A stretch of DNA of 64,000 nucleotides from Mesorhizobium sp. M3A.F.Ca.ET.080.04.2.1 (GCF_003952525.1 NZ_CP034451.1:5618501-5682500), one strand, 5' to 3'. Shown: positions 30,937 to 39,670, numbered from the stretch's first letter. Notes: generated by a model from the letters alone, not told the origin. Made by a program: numbers and translations.

Positions 30937-31407
30937 TCAAATCCACCGCCTCACTCGCTTGGCATAGTCGCGGTATTTCTTGCCGAATTTGGCCGCCAAG
31001 ATTTTTTCCTCCTTCTCGATCGCCATCTTCTGCGTGGCGAAGGCGGCGAGGAAGGCGAAGAGCAGGAACCAGGCGATGCCGGTGATGAAGGCCACACCGA
31101 TCAAGAGCAGGGTGTTGGCGAGATACATCGGATTGCGGGTGATGCCGAAGGGACCTGACGTAACCAGATGGGCAGGCTCGGCATTGGGATCGAACGTGGT
31201 TCTCGCCCGCAACATGACGCGGATCGCCGTGATCCAAAGCGCAACGACCCCCAGCAGGGCGACCCAGCCGGCGGCAAACAGGATCTCGCCCAAGATGTCG
31301 CCGATCCAGGGCAGGGGATAAAGCAAACCGAGCAGGATGCTAAGCACGATCGCCACGACATAGATCACAGGCGGCCAGGGAATGATGCCGTGCTTGGCTC
31401 CGTTCAT
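30937..31407 (-). CDS. isoprenylcysteine carboxyl methyltransferase family protein
   Basis: 156 residues with four predicted membrane helices. The C-terminal motif GPFGITRNPMYLANTLLLIG with later EEKILAAKFGKKYRDYAKRVRRWI is the signature of the ICMT/phospholipid methyltransferase-like family. Members methylate lipids or prenylated groups; the bacterial substrate here is unknown. The ATG overlaps the stop of the upstream acetyltransferase-like gene by ATGA, so the two are co-translated. Confidence 0.88.
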   Translation of the reverse strand: MNGAKHGIIPWPPVIYVVAIVLSILLGLLYPLPWIGDILGEILFAAGWVALLGVVALWITAIRVMLRARTTFDPNAEPAHLVTSGPFGITRNPMYLANTLLLIGVAFITGIAWFLLFAFLAAFATQKMAIEKEEKILAAKFGKKYRDYAKRVRRWI

Positions 31408-32408
31408 TCTTGTCCTCCCTCCGTCTGGCTTTCCGTCGCCGAGGTGCAGGTGCTGGCGAGATCGGCAAGATGCGATTTCCAGATATCGGTCTGATCGTTG
31501 CTGTAGAGCTTGTCCAGTGATCCTTCGCTCTTCAACGCGCCCAGCATGCAGCCACAATAGCTGGAACAGAACTTGGTGTCCTGCTGTTGCTGCTCGCAGG
31601 ATACCTGGCAAGCGCTCAGGAAACCCGCTTCCTTGTCCTGCGGGGGCGCGGGCATGATCTGCGACAATATCCAGACAGACCCGAACAGCAGCGGTTGGTG
31701 GATAAGATAGAAGGCCAGACTGTGACGGCCGATGAAGATGAGCGGATTGGCCCAGCGGCCAGGCATCCAGGCGCCCAGCCGAGCGAGAAGACCGGAGGCC
31801 GATGCGAACCTGGCCACGCAGATGCCGGCAAGCACCGCGCCAAACCAGGGGAGCACCGGGACATAATCGTTGGAGCGCGGGTTGGTCGCCGACAGCCCAA
31901 CCCACCACAGTGCCGGATGGTCGAAGAATTCGGACCGCAGATAATAGGGCGCCGCGATCACGGCCGCAGCGACGATCGCCGTCAGCAACGGCGGCAGCCG
32001 CAGAAACGCAAGGCCGAGCAGGCTCGCCAGCGCGATCTCGTGGAGTATCCCGAAGAAGATGAAGCCGTCCGGCGTAGCGACATAGGTGACAGCCGAGATG
32101 GCGATCGCCGACGCGGCGACCATGGCGAAACGCTTCCAGAAGCCCGGCCAGCGGATCTGGCGGCCATGGGCGAGGAACAGACTGACGCCGACCAGGAACA
32201 GGAAGGTCGAGGCGATGCAGCGCGCATAAATCTTCCACCAGCCGAAAGCGGTCAGGCCAGGTGTGGTGTAGCCGAAGTTTTCGAGATCCCAGGTGAAGTG
32301 GTAACTCGCCATCGCGATCAGCGCGATGCCGCGCAGTATGTCGATGGCGATGATGCGACTGTGTTTCGGCTTGTCCTGAACGGCTTCGTTCGTCGTTTGA
32401 AGGCTCAT
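31404..32408 (-). CDS. DUF1624 heparan-alpha-glucosaminide N-acetyltransferase-like membrane protein with Cys-rich tail
   Basis: 334 residues. The N-terminal DILRGIALIAMASYHFTWDL opens the heparan-alpha-glucosaminide N-acetyltransferase catalytic domain; about eight helices follow, with GRHSLAFYLIHQPLLFGSVW near residue 240. The last 70 residues are soluble and cysteine-rich (CQVSCEQ, KFCSSYCGCM and one more Cys), unusual for an inner-membrane acetyltransferase. ATG 32408 is chosen over the upstream 32462. Likely acetylates an envelope sugar; substrate unknown. Co-operonic with the methyltransferase gene. Confidence 0.83.
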   Translation of the reverse strand: MSLQTTNEAVQDKPKHSRIIAIDILRGIALIAMASYHFTWDLENFGYTTPGLTAFGWWKIYARCIASTFLFLVGVSLFLAHGRQIRWPGFWKRFAMVAASAIAISAVTYVATPDGFIFFGILHEIALASLLGLAFLRLPPLLTAIVAAAVIAAPYYLRSEFFDHPALWWVGLSATNPRSNDYVPVLPWFGAVLAGICVARFASASGLLARLGAWMPGRWANPLIFIGRHSLAFYLIHQPLLFGSVWILSQIMPAPPQDKEAGFLSACQVSCEQQQQDTKFCSSYCGCMLGALKSEGSLDKLYSNDQTDIWKSHLADLASTCTSATESQTEGGQE

Positions 32409-32564
32409 GATCTCGCAGTCCGATTCAGTCGTCCCAACGACTATCACGGTTAGGGCCGACAACAGAGGGCGAATGGCTGCTCTCCCGCATTGTGGCGTCT
32501 GCTCGGGGCCCTTAAGCTCGCGCCGTCAGTGCCGGCGCGATGCCGGCGGCCCAAGGTGCATCGA

Positions 32565-33251
32565 ATGTCCGCAAGAATGATGTCTCTGACCGAAGAACTG
32601 GTTGCCCGTTGTTTTCGGGTCGTCGAAGACAGTGGCCCCGACCCAAATGCCGCGCATCTCGATGACGCCGACTACGAAGCGATGCTCGATGCATTGGAGG
32701 TTGAACTCCCCGCCGCCGAGCCGCTCTGGCTGTTCGGCTACGGATCGCTGATCTGGAAGCCTGAGATCGACCATGTCGAGGAACGGGTCGCAGTGGCGCG
32801 CGGCTGGCACCGTTCCTTCTGTATGAACATGACACGCTGGCGCGGCACCAGAGAGAGCCCGGGCTTGATGATGGCGCTAGATCGCGGCGGGCAATGCAAG
32901 GGCGTCGCCTTCCGGCTGAGCGACGGTGATCGCCGTCAGCAGCTGAACAAGCTGCTTAGGCGCGAGGTGACGCTCAAGCCGACAAGCTACCATCCGCGCC
33001 TGCTCAGCTTGGCCAGCGGCAGCGGTCCATTTCGGGCCCTGGGCTTCGTGATCAACCGCAAGGGCACCACCTATACCGGCGTGCTCAGCGAAGGCGAGGT
33101 GGTCAGAAGGCTTGCGACCTCCTGCGGCCACTGGGGTTCAGGCGCCGACTATCTCTACAACACCGTCAGGAATCTCGAAGCCCGAGGCATTCACGATGCT
33201 CACCTGTGGCGGCTGCAGCAGCTCGTCGCTGCCAGAATCGCCGGCTCCTAG
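32565..33251 (+). CDS. chaC: glutathione-specific gamma-glutamylcyclotransferase
   Basis: 228 residues. Degrades glutathione to 5-oxoproline and Cys-Gly. The family pattern LFGYGSLIWKPEIDH near residue 53 forms the product-binding loop, followed by RSFCMNMTRWRGTRESPGLM and the later YLYNTVRNLEARGIHD region. ATG 32565 is chosen; ATGs at 32577 and 32580 are possible. Stands alone between the divergent DUF1624 gene and the cobalt operon. Confidence 0.9.
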   Translation: MSARMMSLTEELVARCFRVVEDSGPDPNAAHLDDADYEAMLDALEVELPAAEPLWLFGYGSLIWKPEIDHVEERVAVARGWHRSFCMNMTRWRGTRESPGLMMALDRGGQCKGVAFRLSDGDRRQQLNKLLRREVTLKPTSYHPRLLSLASGSGPFRALGFVINRKGTTYTGVLSEGEVVRRLATSCGHWGSGADYLYNTVRNLEARGIHDAHLWRLQQLVAARIAGS

Positions 33252-33298
33252 CACACCGAGCCGTGCCGCAATCACGCTCCAGCGTGGCGGAATTTGGT

Positions 33299-33326
33299 TT
33301 GCCGGGGGAGACGATTCTGCCTATAG
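33299..33326 (+). promoter_or_regulatory. promoter of the cobalamin riboswitch transcript
   Basis: TTGCCG (33299-33304), 16 bases, CTATAG (33321-33326), close to the alphaproteobacterial TTGAC and CTATAT pair. The predicted start near 33333 falls right before riboswitch stem P1, which supports the call. Confidence 0.6.
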
Positions 33327-33334
33327 TCGCCGAT

Positions 33335-33510
33335 GTCGTCGGTTCCGTTTTTGGAGCCAAGAGGGAATGCGGTGAGGGTGGACTTCCTGCCCAAAGCCGT
33401 GGCTGCCCCCGCAACTGTGTGCGGTAGTCCTGCCCCATAGACCACTGAGGATTTGCCTCGGGAAGGTGGGGAAGGGCGTGGATCCGCGAGCCAGGAGACC
33501 TGCCGGCGAC
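33335..33510 (+). promoter_or_regulatory. cobalamin (adenosylcobalamin) riboswitch
   Basis: The P1 strands GTCGTCGG (33335-33342) and CCGGCGAC (33503-33510) close the element. Inside are GGGAATGCGGTG (from 33363), the invariant CCCGCAACTGT (33408-33418), CCACTG (from 33442) and the B12 box AGCCAGGAGACCTGCC (33489-33504). A hairpin GCCCTC-GGGTG-GAGGGC (33529-33545) lies between the aptamer and the cbtB ribosome-binding site AAAGGA, a possible expression platform. It should turn off cobalt uptake and cobalamin genes when B12 is abundant. Confidence 0.95.
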
Positions 33511-33558
33511 AAGAAAGTTGACTTCTATGCCCTCGGGTGGAGGGCGAAAGGACAAGAC

Positions 33559-33738
33559 ATGAATACCGCTTCCTTTTCCCTCGGCGCTTCCGTCTCCTCG
33601 CAGTCGCGCTTCATGCAACTGGCGATGGCCGCGCTGCTCGGCATTTTCGTCGTCGGCTTCGTCGGCTTCTCGCATATCGATGCGGTCCACAACGCTGCCC
33701 ACGACTATCGTCACTCGATGGCTTTTCCCTGCCACTGA
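33559..33738 (+). CDS. cbtB: cobalt transporter subunit CbtB
   Basis: 59 residues with one membrane helix (about 18-38) and a histidine-rich C-terminus, HIDAVHNAAHDYRHSMAFPCH, typical of CbtB, which is thought to bind cobalt for the CbtA permease. ATG 33559 follows AAAGGACAAGAC directly after the riboswitch hairpin; a longer in-frame start at 33466 lies inside the riboswitch and is rejected. 15 bp before cbtA. Confidence 0.93.
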   Translation: MNTASFSLGASVSSQSRFMQLAMAALLGIFVVGFVGFSHIDAVHNAAHDYRHSMAFPCH

Positions 33739-33753
33739 CGAGGGTTTGACATC

Positions 33754-34545
33754 ATGAATCTGTTTCGCAACGTCGTGTTCATCGCGGCGATCGCCGGGCT
33801 CGTGGCGGGTGTGGTTCTCGCCTGCATGCAGGCCTATGCCACCGTTCCGTTGATCCTCAAAGCGGAAGTGTATGAAAAGGCGGGCGAGGGTCATCACCAT
33901 GACCACGCGACCAACGACAACCCTGTGGGCGCAGCCGCTCCAGCCGCCGGCAGCGCGATGAGCAGCGCAGCCCCGGCGCCCGCCGAGGCAGTTGCCCCAG
34001 CCGAGGAGGAGGGCTGGGCGCCGGCCGACGGCTTCGAGCGATTCGCCTTCAATGTCGTCGCCAATATCGTCACCGGCATCGGCTTCGCGCTGATCCTGGT
34101 CGCAGTCTCGGAATTTGCGGGCGGCATCGGCAACTGGCGCCAGGGCGTGTTCTGGGGCCTAGCTGGCTTTGCCGTGTTCACACTGGCGCCTGGCCTCGGC
34201 CTGCCGCCCGAACTCCCGGCAATGCCGGCGGCCGAACTGCTGCCGAGGCAGATCTGGTGGGTTTCGACAGTCATCGCGACTGCGGCCGGGCTCGGTCTGA
34301 TTGCCTTCCGCAAGTCGCTGCCGCTGGCCATTCTTGGCGTGGCGCTGATCGTGGCACCTCACATTATTGGCGCGCCGCAGCCGGAAAGCTTCGAGACCGC
34401 GATTCCCGAAGGATTGCATCACCAGTTCGTTGTCGCCGTGACGCTCACCGATCTGGTGTTCTGGCTGGTTCTGGGCGCGGTTGTCGGCGTGGTGCGCGGA
34501 CGCTTCACCGGCACCGCGACCAGCTTGCGCGACAGCTTTGCCTGA
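33754..34545 (+). CDS. cbtA: cobalt transporter CbtA
   Basis: 263 residues, about six membrane helices. CbtA is the predicted cobalt permease found under B12 riboswitches. After the first helix lies a metal-binding GHHHDH segment near residue 47 and an Ala/Pro-rich linker (about 55-85). Other marks are the APGLGLPPELPAMP segment and HHQF near residue 226. The end overlaps the proposed cobU start. Confidence 0.93.
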   Translation: MNLFRNVVFIAAIAGLVAGVVLACMQAYATVPLILKAEVYEKAGEGHHHDHATNDNPVGAAAPAAGSAMSSAAPAPAEAVAPAEEEGWAPADGFERFAFNVVANIVTGIGFALILVAVSEFAGGIGNWRQGVFWGLAGFAVFTLAPGLGLPPELPAMPAAELLPRQIWWVSTVIATAAGLGLIAFRKSLPLAILGVALIVAPHIIGAPQPESFETAIPEGLHHQFVVAVTLTDLVFWLVLGAVVGVVRGRFTGTATSLRDSFA

Positions 34546-35059
34546 TCGCGCCGAAGGTCGCCTGACCTTCATCGTAGGCGGTGCGCGCTCGGGCAAGAGC
34601 GCGCATGCCGAGACCCTGGTGACGGCAAGCCCGTCGCCCTGGGCCTATATCGCCACAGCGCAAACCTATGACGACGAGATGCGCGAGCGGATCGCGCTGC
34701 ATCGCGCGCGACGCGGCGAAGGCTGGGTCACCATCGACGCGCCGCTCGATCTGGCGGGCGCAATCGAGGCCTTGCCCGATCACCAGCCGGTGCTGATCGA
34801 CTGCCTGACATTGTGGCTGACCAATCATATGCTGGCGGACCATGACATCGATGCAGAGTGCCGACGGCTCTCGGATGTGCTGTCGCGCCCGCGCGGACCG
34901 TGGTCCGTGGTCTCGAACGAAGTCGGGCTCGGCATCGTGCCGGACAATGCGCTCGCGCGCCGGTTCCGCGACGCCGCCGGACGCCTCAACCAGCAAGTCG
35001 CAGCCGTCGCCGACAGCGTGCTGATGATGGTGGCGGGGCTGCCGCTCAAGGTGAAGTGA
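34538..35059 (+). CDS. cobU: bifunctional adenosylcobinamide kinase/adenosylcobinamide-phosphate guanylyltransferase (CobP/CobU)
   Basis: 173 residues. Phosphorylates adenosylcobinamide and adds GMP, preparing it for nucleotide loop assembly. The P-loop GGARSGKS is near residue 14; AYIATAQTYDDEM and VLIDCLTLWLTNHM are typical. No ATG is available near the expected start; TTG 34538 gives MPDRAEGRLTFIVGG and the normal length, overlapping cbtA by 8 bp. A longer TTG at 34481 is less likely. Confidence 0.9.
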   Translation: MPDRAEGRLTFIVGGARSGKSAHAETLVTASPSPWAYIATAQTYDDEMRERIALHRARRGEGWVTIDAPLDLAGAIEALPDHQPVLIDCLTLWLTNHMLADHDIDAECRRLSDVLSRPRGPWSVVSNEVGLGIVPDNALARRFRDAAGRLNQQVAAVADSVLMMVAGLPLKVK

Positions 35060-35060
35060 C

Positions 35061-35690
35061 ATGGCCGAGATCGACGACAAGACCATCGACGACAGGGACG
35101 CCGAACGCCATCGCGCCAAGATGGCCAAGCGCAAGGCGGTGCAGGATGCCGAGGTGGCCGGCAAGACGATCGAGAAGGGACTGCTGATCATCAACACCGG
35201 ACCCGGCAAGGGCAAGACCACGGCTGCCTTCGGCCTGGCGCTGAGGATGCTCGGCTATGGCAAGCGTGTCGGCGTCGTCCAATTCATCAAGGGCAAATGG
35301 CACACCGGCGAAAAGGATGCTTTCGCCGCCTTCGGCGACCAGGTCGTGTGGCATGCGATGGGTGAGGGGTTCACGTGGGAAACGCAGGACCTGAAGCGCG
35401 ACATCGCCGCGGCGGAGGCTGCCTGGACCAAGGCCCTGCAACTGATGGCGGATCCTTCGATCAGCCTCGTCGTCCTCGACGAGCTCAACATCGCACTGCG
35501 CTACGACTATCTCGATCTGGAGAAAGTGGTCGCGGCGCTGAAAGCGCGCCGCGAGGACCTGCATGTCGTCGTCACCGGCCGCAACGCCAAGCCGCTGCTG
35601 GTGGAGGCGGCCGACCTGGTCACCGAGATGGGGCTGACCAAGCACCATTTCACGGCGGGGGTTAAGGCGCAGCAGGGAATCGAGTTTTAG
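35061..35690 (+). CDS. cobO: cob(I)yrinic acid a,c-diamide adenosyltransferase
   Basis: 209 residues, CobA/BtuR family. Adds the adenosyl group from ATP to the cobalt of reduced corrinoids. P-loop NTGPGKGKTTAAFG near residue 45, VGVVQFIKGKW, and the Walker B-like LVVLDELNIALRY near residue 140. One base after the cobU stop, so in the riboswitch operon. Its end overlaps the convergent cbiB by 4 bp. Confidence 0.95.
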   Translation: MAEIDDKTIDDRDAERHRAKMAKRKAVQDAEVAGKTIEKGLLIINTGPGKGKTTAAFGLALRMLGYGKRVGVVQFIKGKWHTGEKDAFAAFGDQVVWHAMGEGFTWETQDLKRDIAAAEAAWTKALQLMADPSISLVVLDELNIALRYDYLDLEKVVAALKARREDLHVVVTGRNAKPLLVEAADLVTEMGLTKHHFTAGVKAQQGIEF

Positions 35691-36676
35691 CCGCTGATCA
35701 GAATGGTCAGATAGATCACGATCGCCGACAAGACGCCGAACAGCGCAATCAGCAGCCGGTCGGCGATGCGATAGAGTCTTAGCGCCATGCGGATGTCGGT
35801 GCTCTCGGCTTCGCGGCGGCCGCCTTCGCCCATGAAGGCATCCTCGACAATCACGCCTGCGTAGCTGCGCGGTCCGGCGAGCGCCAGGTCCAAGGCGCCG
35901 GCCATGGCGGCTTCCGGCCAGCCGGCATTGGGGGAGCGGTGCTTCTTCGCGTCGCGCTGCATCACATGCCAGGCATTGCGTGGATCGGCGCCCTTGACGA
36001 GGAAGGCCGCCAGCACGATGAGCAGGCCGGTCAGCCGCGAGGCCGGCAGATTGATCAGGTCGTCGAAGCGGGCGGCCGCCCGGCCAAACGCCTCGTGGCG
36101 CGGCGTGCGGTGGCCGATCATCGAATCGGCGGTGTTGGCGGCCTTGTAGGCGGCGCCGCCTGCCAGCCCGCCGACGCCGGTCCAGATGGCCGGCGCGACG
36201 ATGCCGTCGGAGAAATTCTCGGCCAGGCTTTCGATCGCGGCGCGGGCGACGCCTGCCTTGTCGAGCTTTTCGGGATCGCGGCCGACGATGCGCGAAACGG
36301 CGATGCGGCCAAGCGTCAGACCGCCCGTTTCGAGTGCATCGGCAACGTCCTCGACATGCTGGGCGAGGCTCTTCTGTGAAAGAAGCGAGGAGCCGAGTAT
36401 GGCTGCGGCGACCAGCCCAGAGGGAAAGATCAGCCAGAGCAGGATATGCAGCGTCAGCCCGATGGCTGCCGGCACCAGCACGATGACCAGCAATGCCTGG
36501 ACGCCGCGGCGACGACGCAATTCGTCGGAATCGGTGGCGCGGTTGAGGCTGCGATCAAGAAAGGATATCAGCCTGCCGATCCAGGTTACGGGATGACCGA
36601 TGGCGCGGAACAGCCAGTCCGGATAACCAAGGGCGAGTTCAACGGCAAGTGACAGGAAGGCGATCAGGATCGACAT
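35687..36676 (-). CDS. cbiB: adenosylcobinamide-phosphate synthase (CobD/CbiB)
   Basis: 329 residues, several membrane helices. Attaches the aminopropanol arm to adenosylcobyric acid. LGYPDWLFRAIGHPVTWIG at the N-terminus and ESLAENFSDGIVAPAIW near residue 150 are family marks. On the opposite strand to its pathway partners. The ATG (36674-36676 complement) shares bases with the cobC ATG on the other strand. Confidence 0.94.
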   Translation of the reverse strand: MSILIAFLSLAVELALGYPDWLFRAIGHPVTWIGRLISFLDRSLNRATDSDELRRRRGVQALLVIVLVPAAIGLTLHILLWLIFPSGLVAAAILGSSLLSQKSLAQHVEDVADALETGGLTLGRIAVSRIVGRDPEKLDKAGVARAAIESLAENFSDGIVAPAIWTGVGGLAGGAAYKAANTADSMIGHRTPRHEAFGRAAARFDDLINLPASRLTGLLIVLAAFLVKGADPRNAWHVMQRDAKKHRSPNAGWPEAAMAGALDLALAGPRSYAGVIVEDAFMGEGGRREAESTDIRMALRLYRIADRLLIALFGVLSAIVIYLTILISG

Positions 36677-37727
36677 GAAACTTCTTGCAGGGATTGCGGC
36701 GGTGGATCATGGCGGCAGCCTCGGTCGGGCGAGGGCGCTCTTTCCTCACGCACCGCTGCCTTTCGTCGATCTTTCGACAGGTATCAATCCGCACTCCTAT
36801 CCGCTTTTCGATCTGCCCGCCACCGCCCTGTCTCGATTGCCCGAAGCAGGACAACTGCGCGAATTGGCCGAAATTGCGGCCGCCGCTTACGGCGCGCCGT
36901 CGGTGGAGCAGGTCGTGGCTGCGCCAGGCACGCAGGTTCTCTTGCCGCGCGTCGCTTCGCTGGTGAAGCCGGGCAAGGCGCTGGTGCTCGGCCCGACCTA
37001 TGCCGAACATGCCAGAGCCGCCGCGATCGCTGGTCACGCGGTGGGCGAAGTGAATGATTTCGAGGCGCTGGCGCAAGCCGACCTCGCCGCGCTGGTCAAC
37101 CCCAACAACCCGGACGGCCGTATCGTCGAGCGGGATCGACTGCTCGATCTTGCCGCGCGGCTGCGCAGCAAGGGCGGCCTCCTGGTCGTCGACGAAGCCT
37201 TCATGGATGTCGGCCCGACGGAGCACAGCATTGCCGGGGACGCGCGTGAGAGCGGCATCGTGGTGCTGCGCTCCTTCGGGAAGTTCTTCGGCCTTGCCGG
37301 GGTGAGGCTGGGCTTTGCGATTGCGGATCGGCTGACGGCCGAGCGGCTGGACGCGCAGTTCGGCCCGTGGGCTGTTGCCGGACCGGCGCTCGAATACGGC
37401 ATCCGCGCGTTGGCAGACACGGAATGGCAAACAGCCATGCGACAACGCCTGGCATCCGATGCCCACCGCATCGACGCGCTGCTCGGTCGATTCGGAGTTC
37501 CGGTCGCTGGCGGCACCAGTTTGTTCCGTTATCTATCGTTCCCTCACGCTCCAGGCCTGTTTTCGGCACTTGGCGAGCGCGGCATCCTGCTTCGTCATTT
37601 TGCCGAGCGGCCACAAGTCCTCCGGGCTGGCCTGCCGGCCGGCGAAGAGGAATGGCAACGGCTCGAAAGCGCGCTTGCCGCCTGGGCCGCGCAGCGCGAG
37701 GATGGGCCGAAGGAGATCGCGCGATGA
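36675..37727 (+). CDS. cobC: threonine-phosphate decarboxylase (CobC)
   Basis: 350 residues, PLP-dependent class I/II aminotransferase fold. Makes (R)-1-amino-2-propanol phosphate from threonine phosphate for the step catalysed by CbiB. DLSTGINPHSYP near residue 33, NPNNPDGR near residue 143 and the PLP-lysine region RSFGKFFGLAGVRLGF near residue 198 are typical. ATG 36675 overlaps the divergent cbiB start. The stop overlaps the next gene (ATGA). Confidence 0.94.
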   Translation: MKLLAGIAAVDHGGSLGRARALFPHAPLPFVDLSTGINPHSYPLFDLPATALSRLPEAGQLRELAEIAAAAYGAPSVEQVVAAPGTQVLLPRVASLVKPGKALVLGPTYAEHARAAAIAGHAVGEVNDFEALAQADLAALVNPNNPDGRIVERDRLLDLAARLRSKGGLLVVDEAFMDVGPTEHSIAGDARESGIVVLRSFGKFFGLAGVRLGFAIADRLTAERLDAQFGPWAVAGPALEYGIRALADTEWQTAMRQRLASDAHRIDALLGRFGVPVAGGTSLFRYLSFPHAPGLFSALGERGILLRHFAERPQVLRAGLPAGEEEWQRLESALAAWAAQREDGPKEIAR

Positions 37728-38236
37728 TCCATGTCTGTCCCCTGTCGAAGATCGAAGAGACCGTGGCGAGGACCGGGGCCGAGCGGCTGCTGTCGCTGCT
37801 TGCCGCGGGGACCGAGGTTACCCGCCCGGCCTCTATCCTGGCGGAAAACCACCTGCATCTGGTCATGCATGACATCGCTGTCGCCCAGGAGGGCATGACC
37901 ATGCCGGGCGAGGAGCATGTGCGCGCCTTGCTCGACTTCGCCTACCGTTGGGACCGGGCGAAGCCGCTCGTCGTGCATTGCTATGCCGGCATCAGCCGCT
38001 CGACGGCGTCGGCCTATATCATTGCCGCTGCGCTGGCGCCGAGGCGCGACGAGGCGGAACTGGCCAAGACGCTGCGCTTTGTCTCGCCATCAGCGACGCC
38101 CAATCCGCGGCTTATTGCCGTCGCAGATGCGCTGCTCGGACGCGATGGGCGCATGATCGCGGCGATCGAAGCGATCGGACGCGGCGCGGATGCCTTTGAA
38201 GGAACGCCGTTCGAGCTCGCGTTACAGGCCCAATGA
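37724..38236 (+). CDS. tyrosine/dual-specificity protein phosphatase-like protein
   Basis: 170 residues. The active-site P-loop HCYAGISR (His 85, Cys 86, Arg 92) followed by STAS is the CX5R motif of cysteine phosphatases. An upstream MHD (Asp 50) could be the general acid. Coupled to cobC by an ATGA overlap with AGGAG upstream. Linked phosphatases of this type occur in rhizobial cob regions; a role in removing a phosphate from a cobalamin intermediate is possible but unproven. Confidence 0.85.
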   Translation: MIHVCPLSKIEETVARTGAERLLSLLAAGTEVTRPASILAENHLHLVMHDIAVAQEGMTMPGEEHVRALLDFAYRWDRAKPLVVHCYAGISRSTASAYIIAAALAPRRDEAELAKTLRFVSPSATPNPRLIAVADALLGRDGRMIAAIEAIGRGADAFEGTPFELALQAQ

Positions 38237-38243
38237 TCCTCGC

Positions 38244-39041
38244 CTAGAGCAGCCAGTCGGCAAGCTTGGCCTTGCGCACATCCCTGACAAGATCGATGAA
38301 ACCATCGGCTTGATGCTCGGCGGTCAGGCGGCCCTTCTCGGCCGTGGCGATGCCGGCATCGCCGACGACGCCGTTCGGATTGAGGTCGCTGGCGATCCAG
38401 GCAAAGGCATGCGTGCCGGTGTGGCGCAGCAGGGCGAATTGCTTTTCGGCGCGGCCGACATTCGAGACGAAATTGTCGGCCTTGCCCATGTCGACGAGGT
38501 CCGGCCGGAAATGCAGCATCAGCGAGGTCTCGACATCGCCGCCATGGATGCCGTGACGATCCTCGAGTTCGGTATACATGCCGGCCGGACGGCCGAAGCG
38601 CTGCCAGCTCGTCTTCACCGCCAGCATCTTGGCGCGCACGCGCAATTCGCGGGTGGTGATGCCCATGATCTCTTCATTGCCGCCATGCGAGTTGACGACG
38701 ATCAGCTTCCTGACCCCGGCGCGGGCGACCGACAGGCCAAGCTCGGTCCAGGCGTCCACCAGTGTGGCGGCCGGCAGGGTGAGCGTTCCCGGCGCATGCA
38801 GATGCTCGTTCGACTTGCCCACCGCCTGGACCGGCAGGATGCGGATATCGAGGTCATCGGGCAGGCGAGCGATTACCGTTTCCAGCATCCCCATCATGAT
38901 CGAGGTGTCGGTCGAGACCGGAAGGTGAGGACCGTGCTGCTCGATCGCGGCAAGCGGCAGAACGGCAATCGTGGCTTCCGGATCGATCGAAGCGTATTCG
39001 GTCGTCCGGTAGTCGCCCCACCATACGCGTCCGGTCGTCAT
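38244..39041 (-). CDS. creatininase family amidohydrolase
   Basis: 265 residues. The metal motif AAIEQHGPHLPVSTD (Glu 34, His 36, Asp 45) and NSHGGNE (His 119) match the creatininase fold. True creatininase has a glutamate two residues after that His, as I recall; here there is Gly 121, so the substrate may be another amide, as in related formamide hydrolases. ATG 39041 follows GGGAGACGAAA. It lies 70 bp after ridA on the same strand and the pair diverges from an importer operon, which suggests nitrogen compound breakdown. Confidence 0.85.
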   Translation of the reverse strand: MTTGRVWWGDYRTTEYASIDPEATIAVLPLAAIEQHGPHLPVSTDTSIMMGMLETVIARLPDDLDIRILPVQAVGKSNEHLHAPGTLTLPAATLVDAWTELGLSVARAGVRKLIVVNSHGGNEEIMGITTRELRVRAKMLAVKTSWQRFGRPAGMYTELEDRHGIHGGDVETSLMLHFRPDLVDMGKADNFVSNVGRAEKQFALLRHTGTHAFAWIASDLNPNGVVGDAGIATAEKGRLTAEHQADGFIDLVRDVRKAKLADWLL

Positions 39042-39111
39042 TTTCGTCTCCCGATTGGTCTGCTGTTCGGCTTGGCGGTGATCTAAAGCGCCTGGCGGCT
39101 GCAAGCAATTG

Positions 39112-39495
39112 CTAGCCTGCGGCTAGAACCTCCACCTCGACCTTGAATTCCGGGCGGGCGAAGCCGGAGACGATCATCAGCGTCGAGGCCGGCGCGGGAT
39201 CGGAAAAGAGCCGATTTCGGACATCCATATAGGCTTGCAAATGCGCGCGACTAGTGACGAAGGCGTTGATGCGTACGACGTCGTTCAGCGTCAGCCCGGC
39301 CTCGCTCAGTATCGCAGCGATATTCCTGAAGCAGAGCTCGGTCTGCGCGTCGGCATCCTCGGGAACGGTTTCATCCGGGCCGATACCGACCTGACCCGAG
39401 CACAGCACCAGGCGCTTGCCTGCCGGGATTTCAACGCCGTGGCTGTAGCGCGAGAAGGGCGGCTTGATCGACTTGGGCGCGAGATATTTGAACAT
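39112..39495 (-). CDS. RidA family protein
   Basis: 127 residues, YjgF/YER057c/UK114 fold. Family members hydrolyse reactive enamine/imine intermediates. The pattern GQVGIGPDETVPEDADAQTE and NIAAILSEAGLTLNDVVRINAF fits, with Arg in RAHLQAYMDVRN. The usual substrate-binding arginine near the C-terminus (about 105) is replaced in SGFARPEFKVEVEVLAA, where Arg appears in a shifted context, so the subfamily is uncertain. First gene of a ridA-creatininase pair. Confidence 0.85.
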   Translation of the reverse strand: MFKYLAPKSIKPPFSRYSHGVEIPAGKRLVLCSGQVGIGPDETVPEDADAQTELCFRNIAAILSEAGLTLNDVVRINAFVTSRAHLQAYMDVRNRLFSDPAPASTLMIVSGFARPEFKVEVEVLAAG

Positions 39496-39670
39496 GGCAA
39501 TCTCCTGTCGGGAGGCAGACTAAGGCTCGATTCATGAAACCTGCAAGATGCGGTGCATGCCGCCCGGGCGATTATGGACAGGCGTCCGAAAAATGGGCAC
39601 GATGCCTGCCGTACAGCATGACCCTTCCGGCCTTGGCAATGACTGCCGCGCAATCAGGCGGCCCAGCCGG

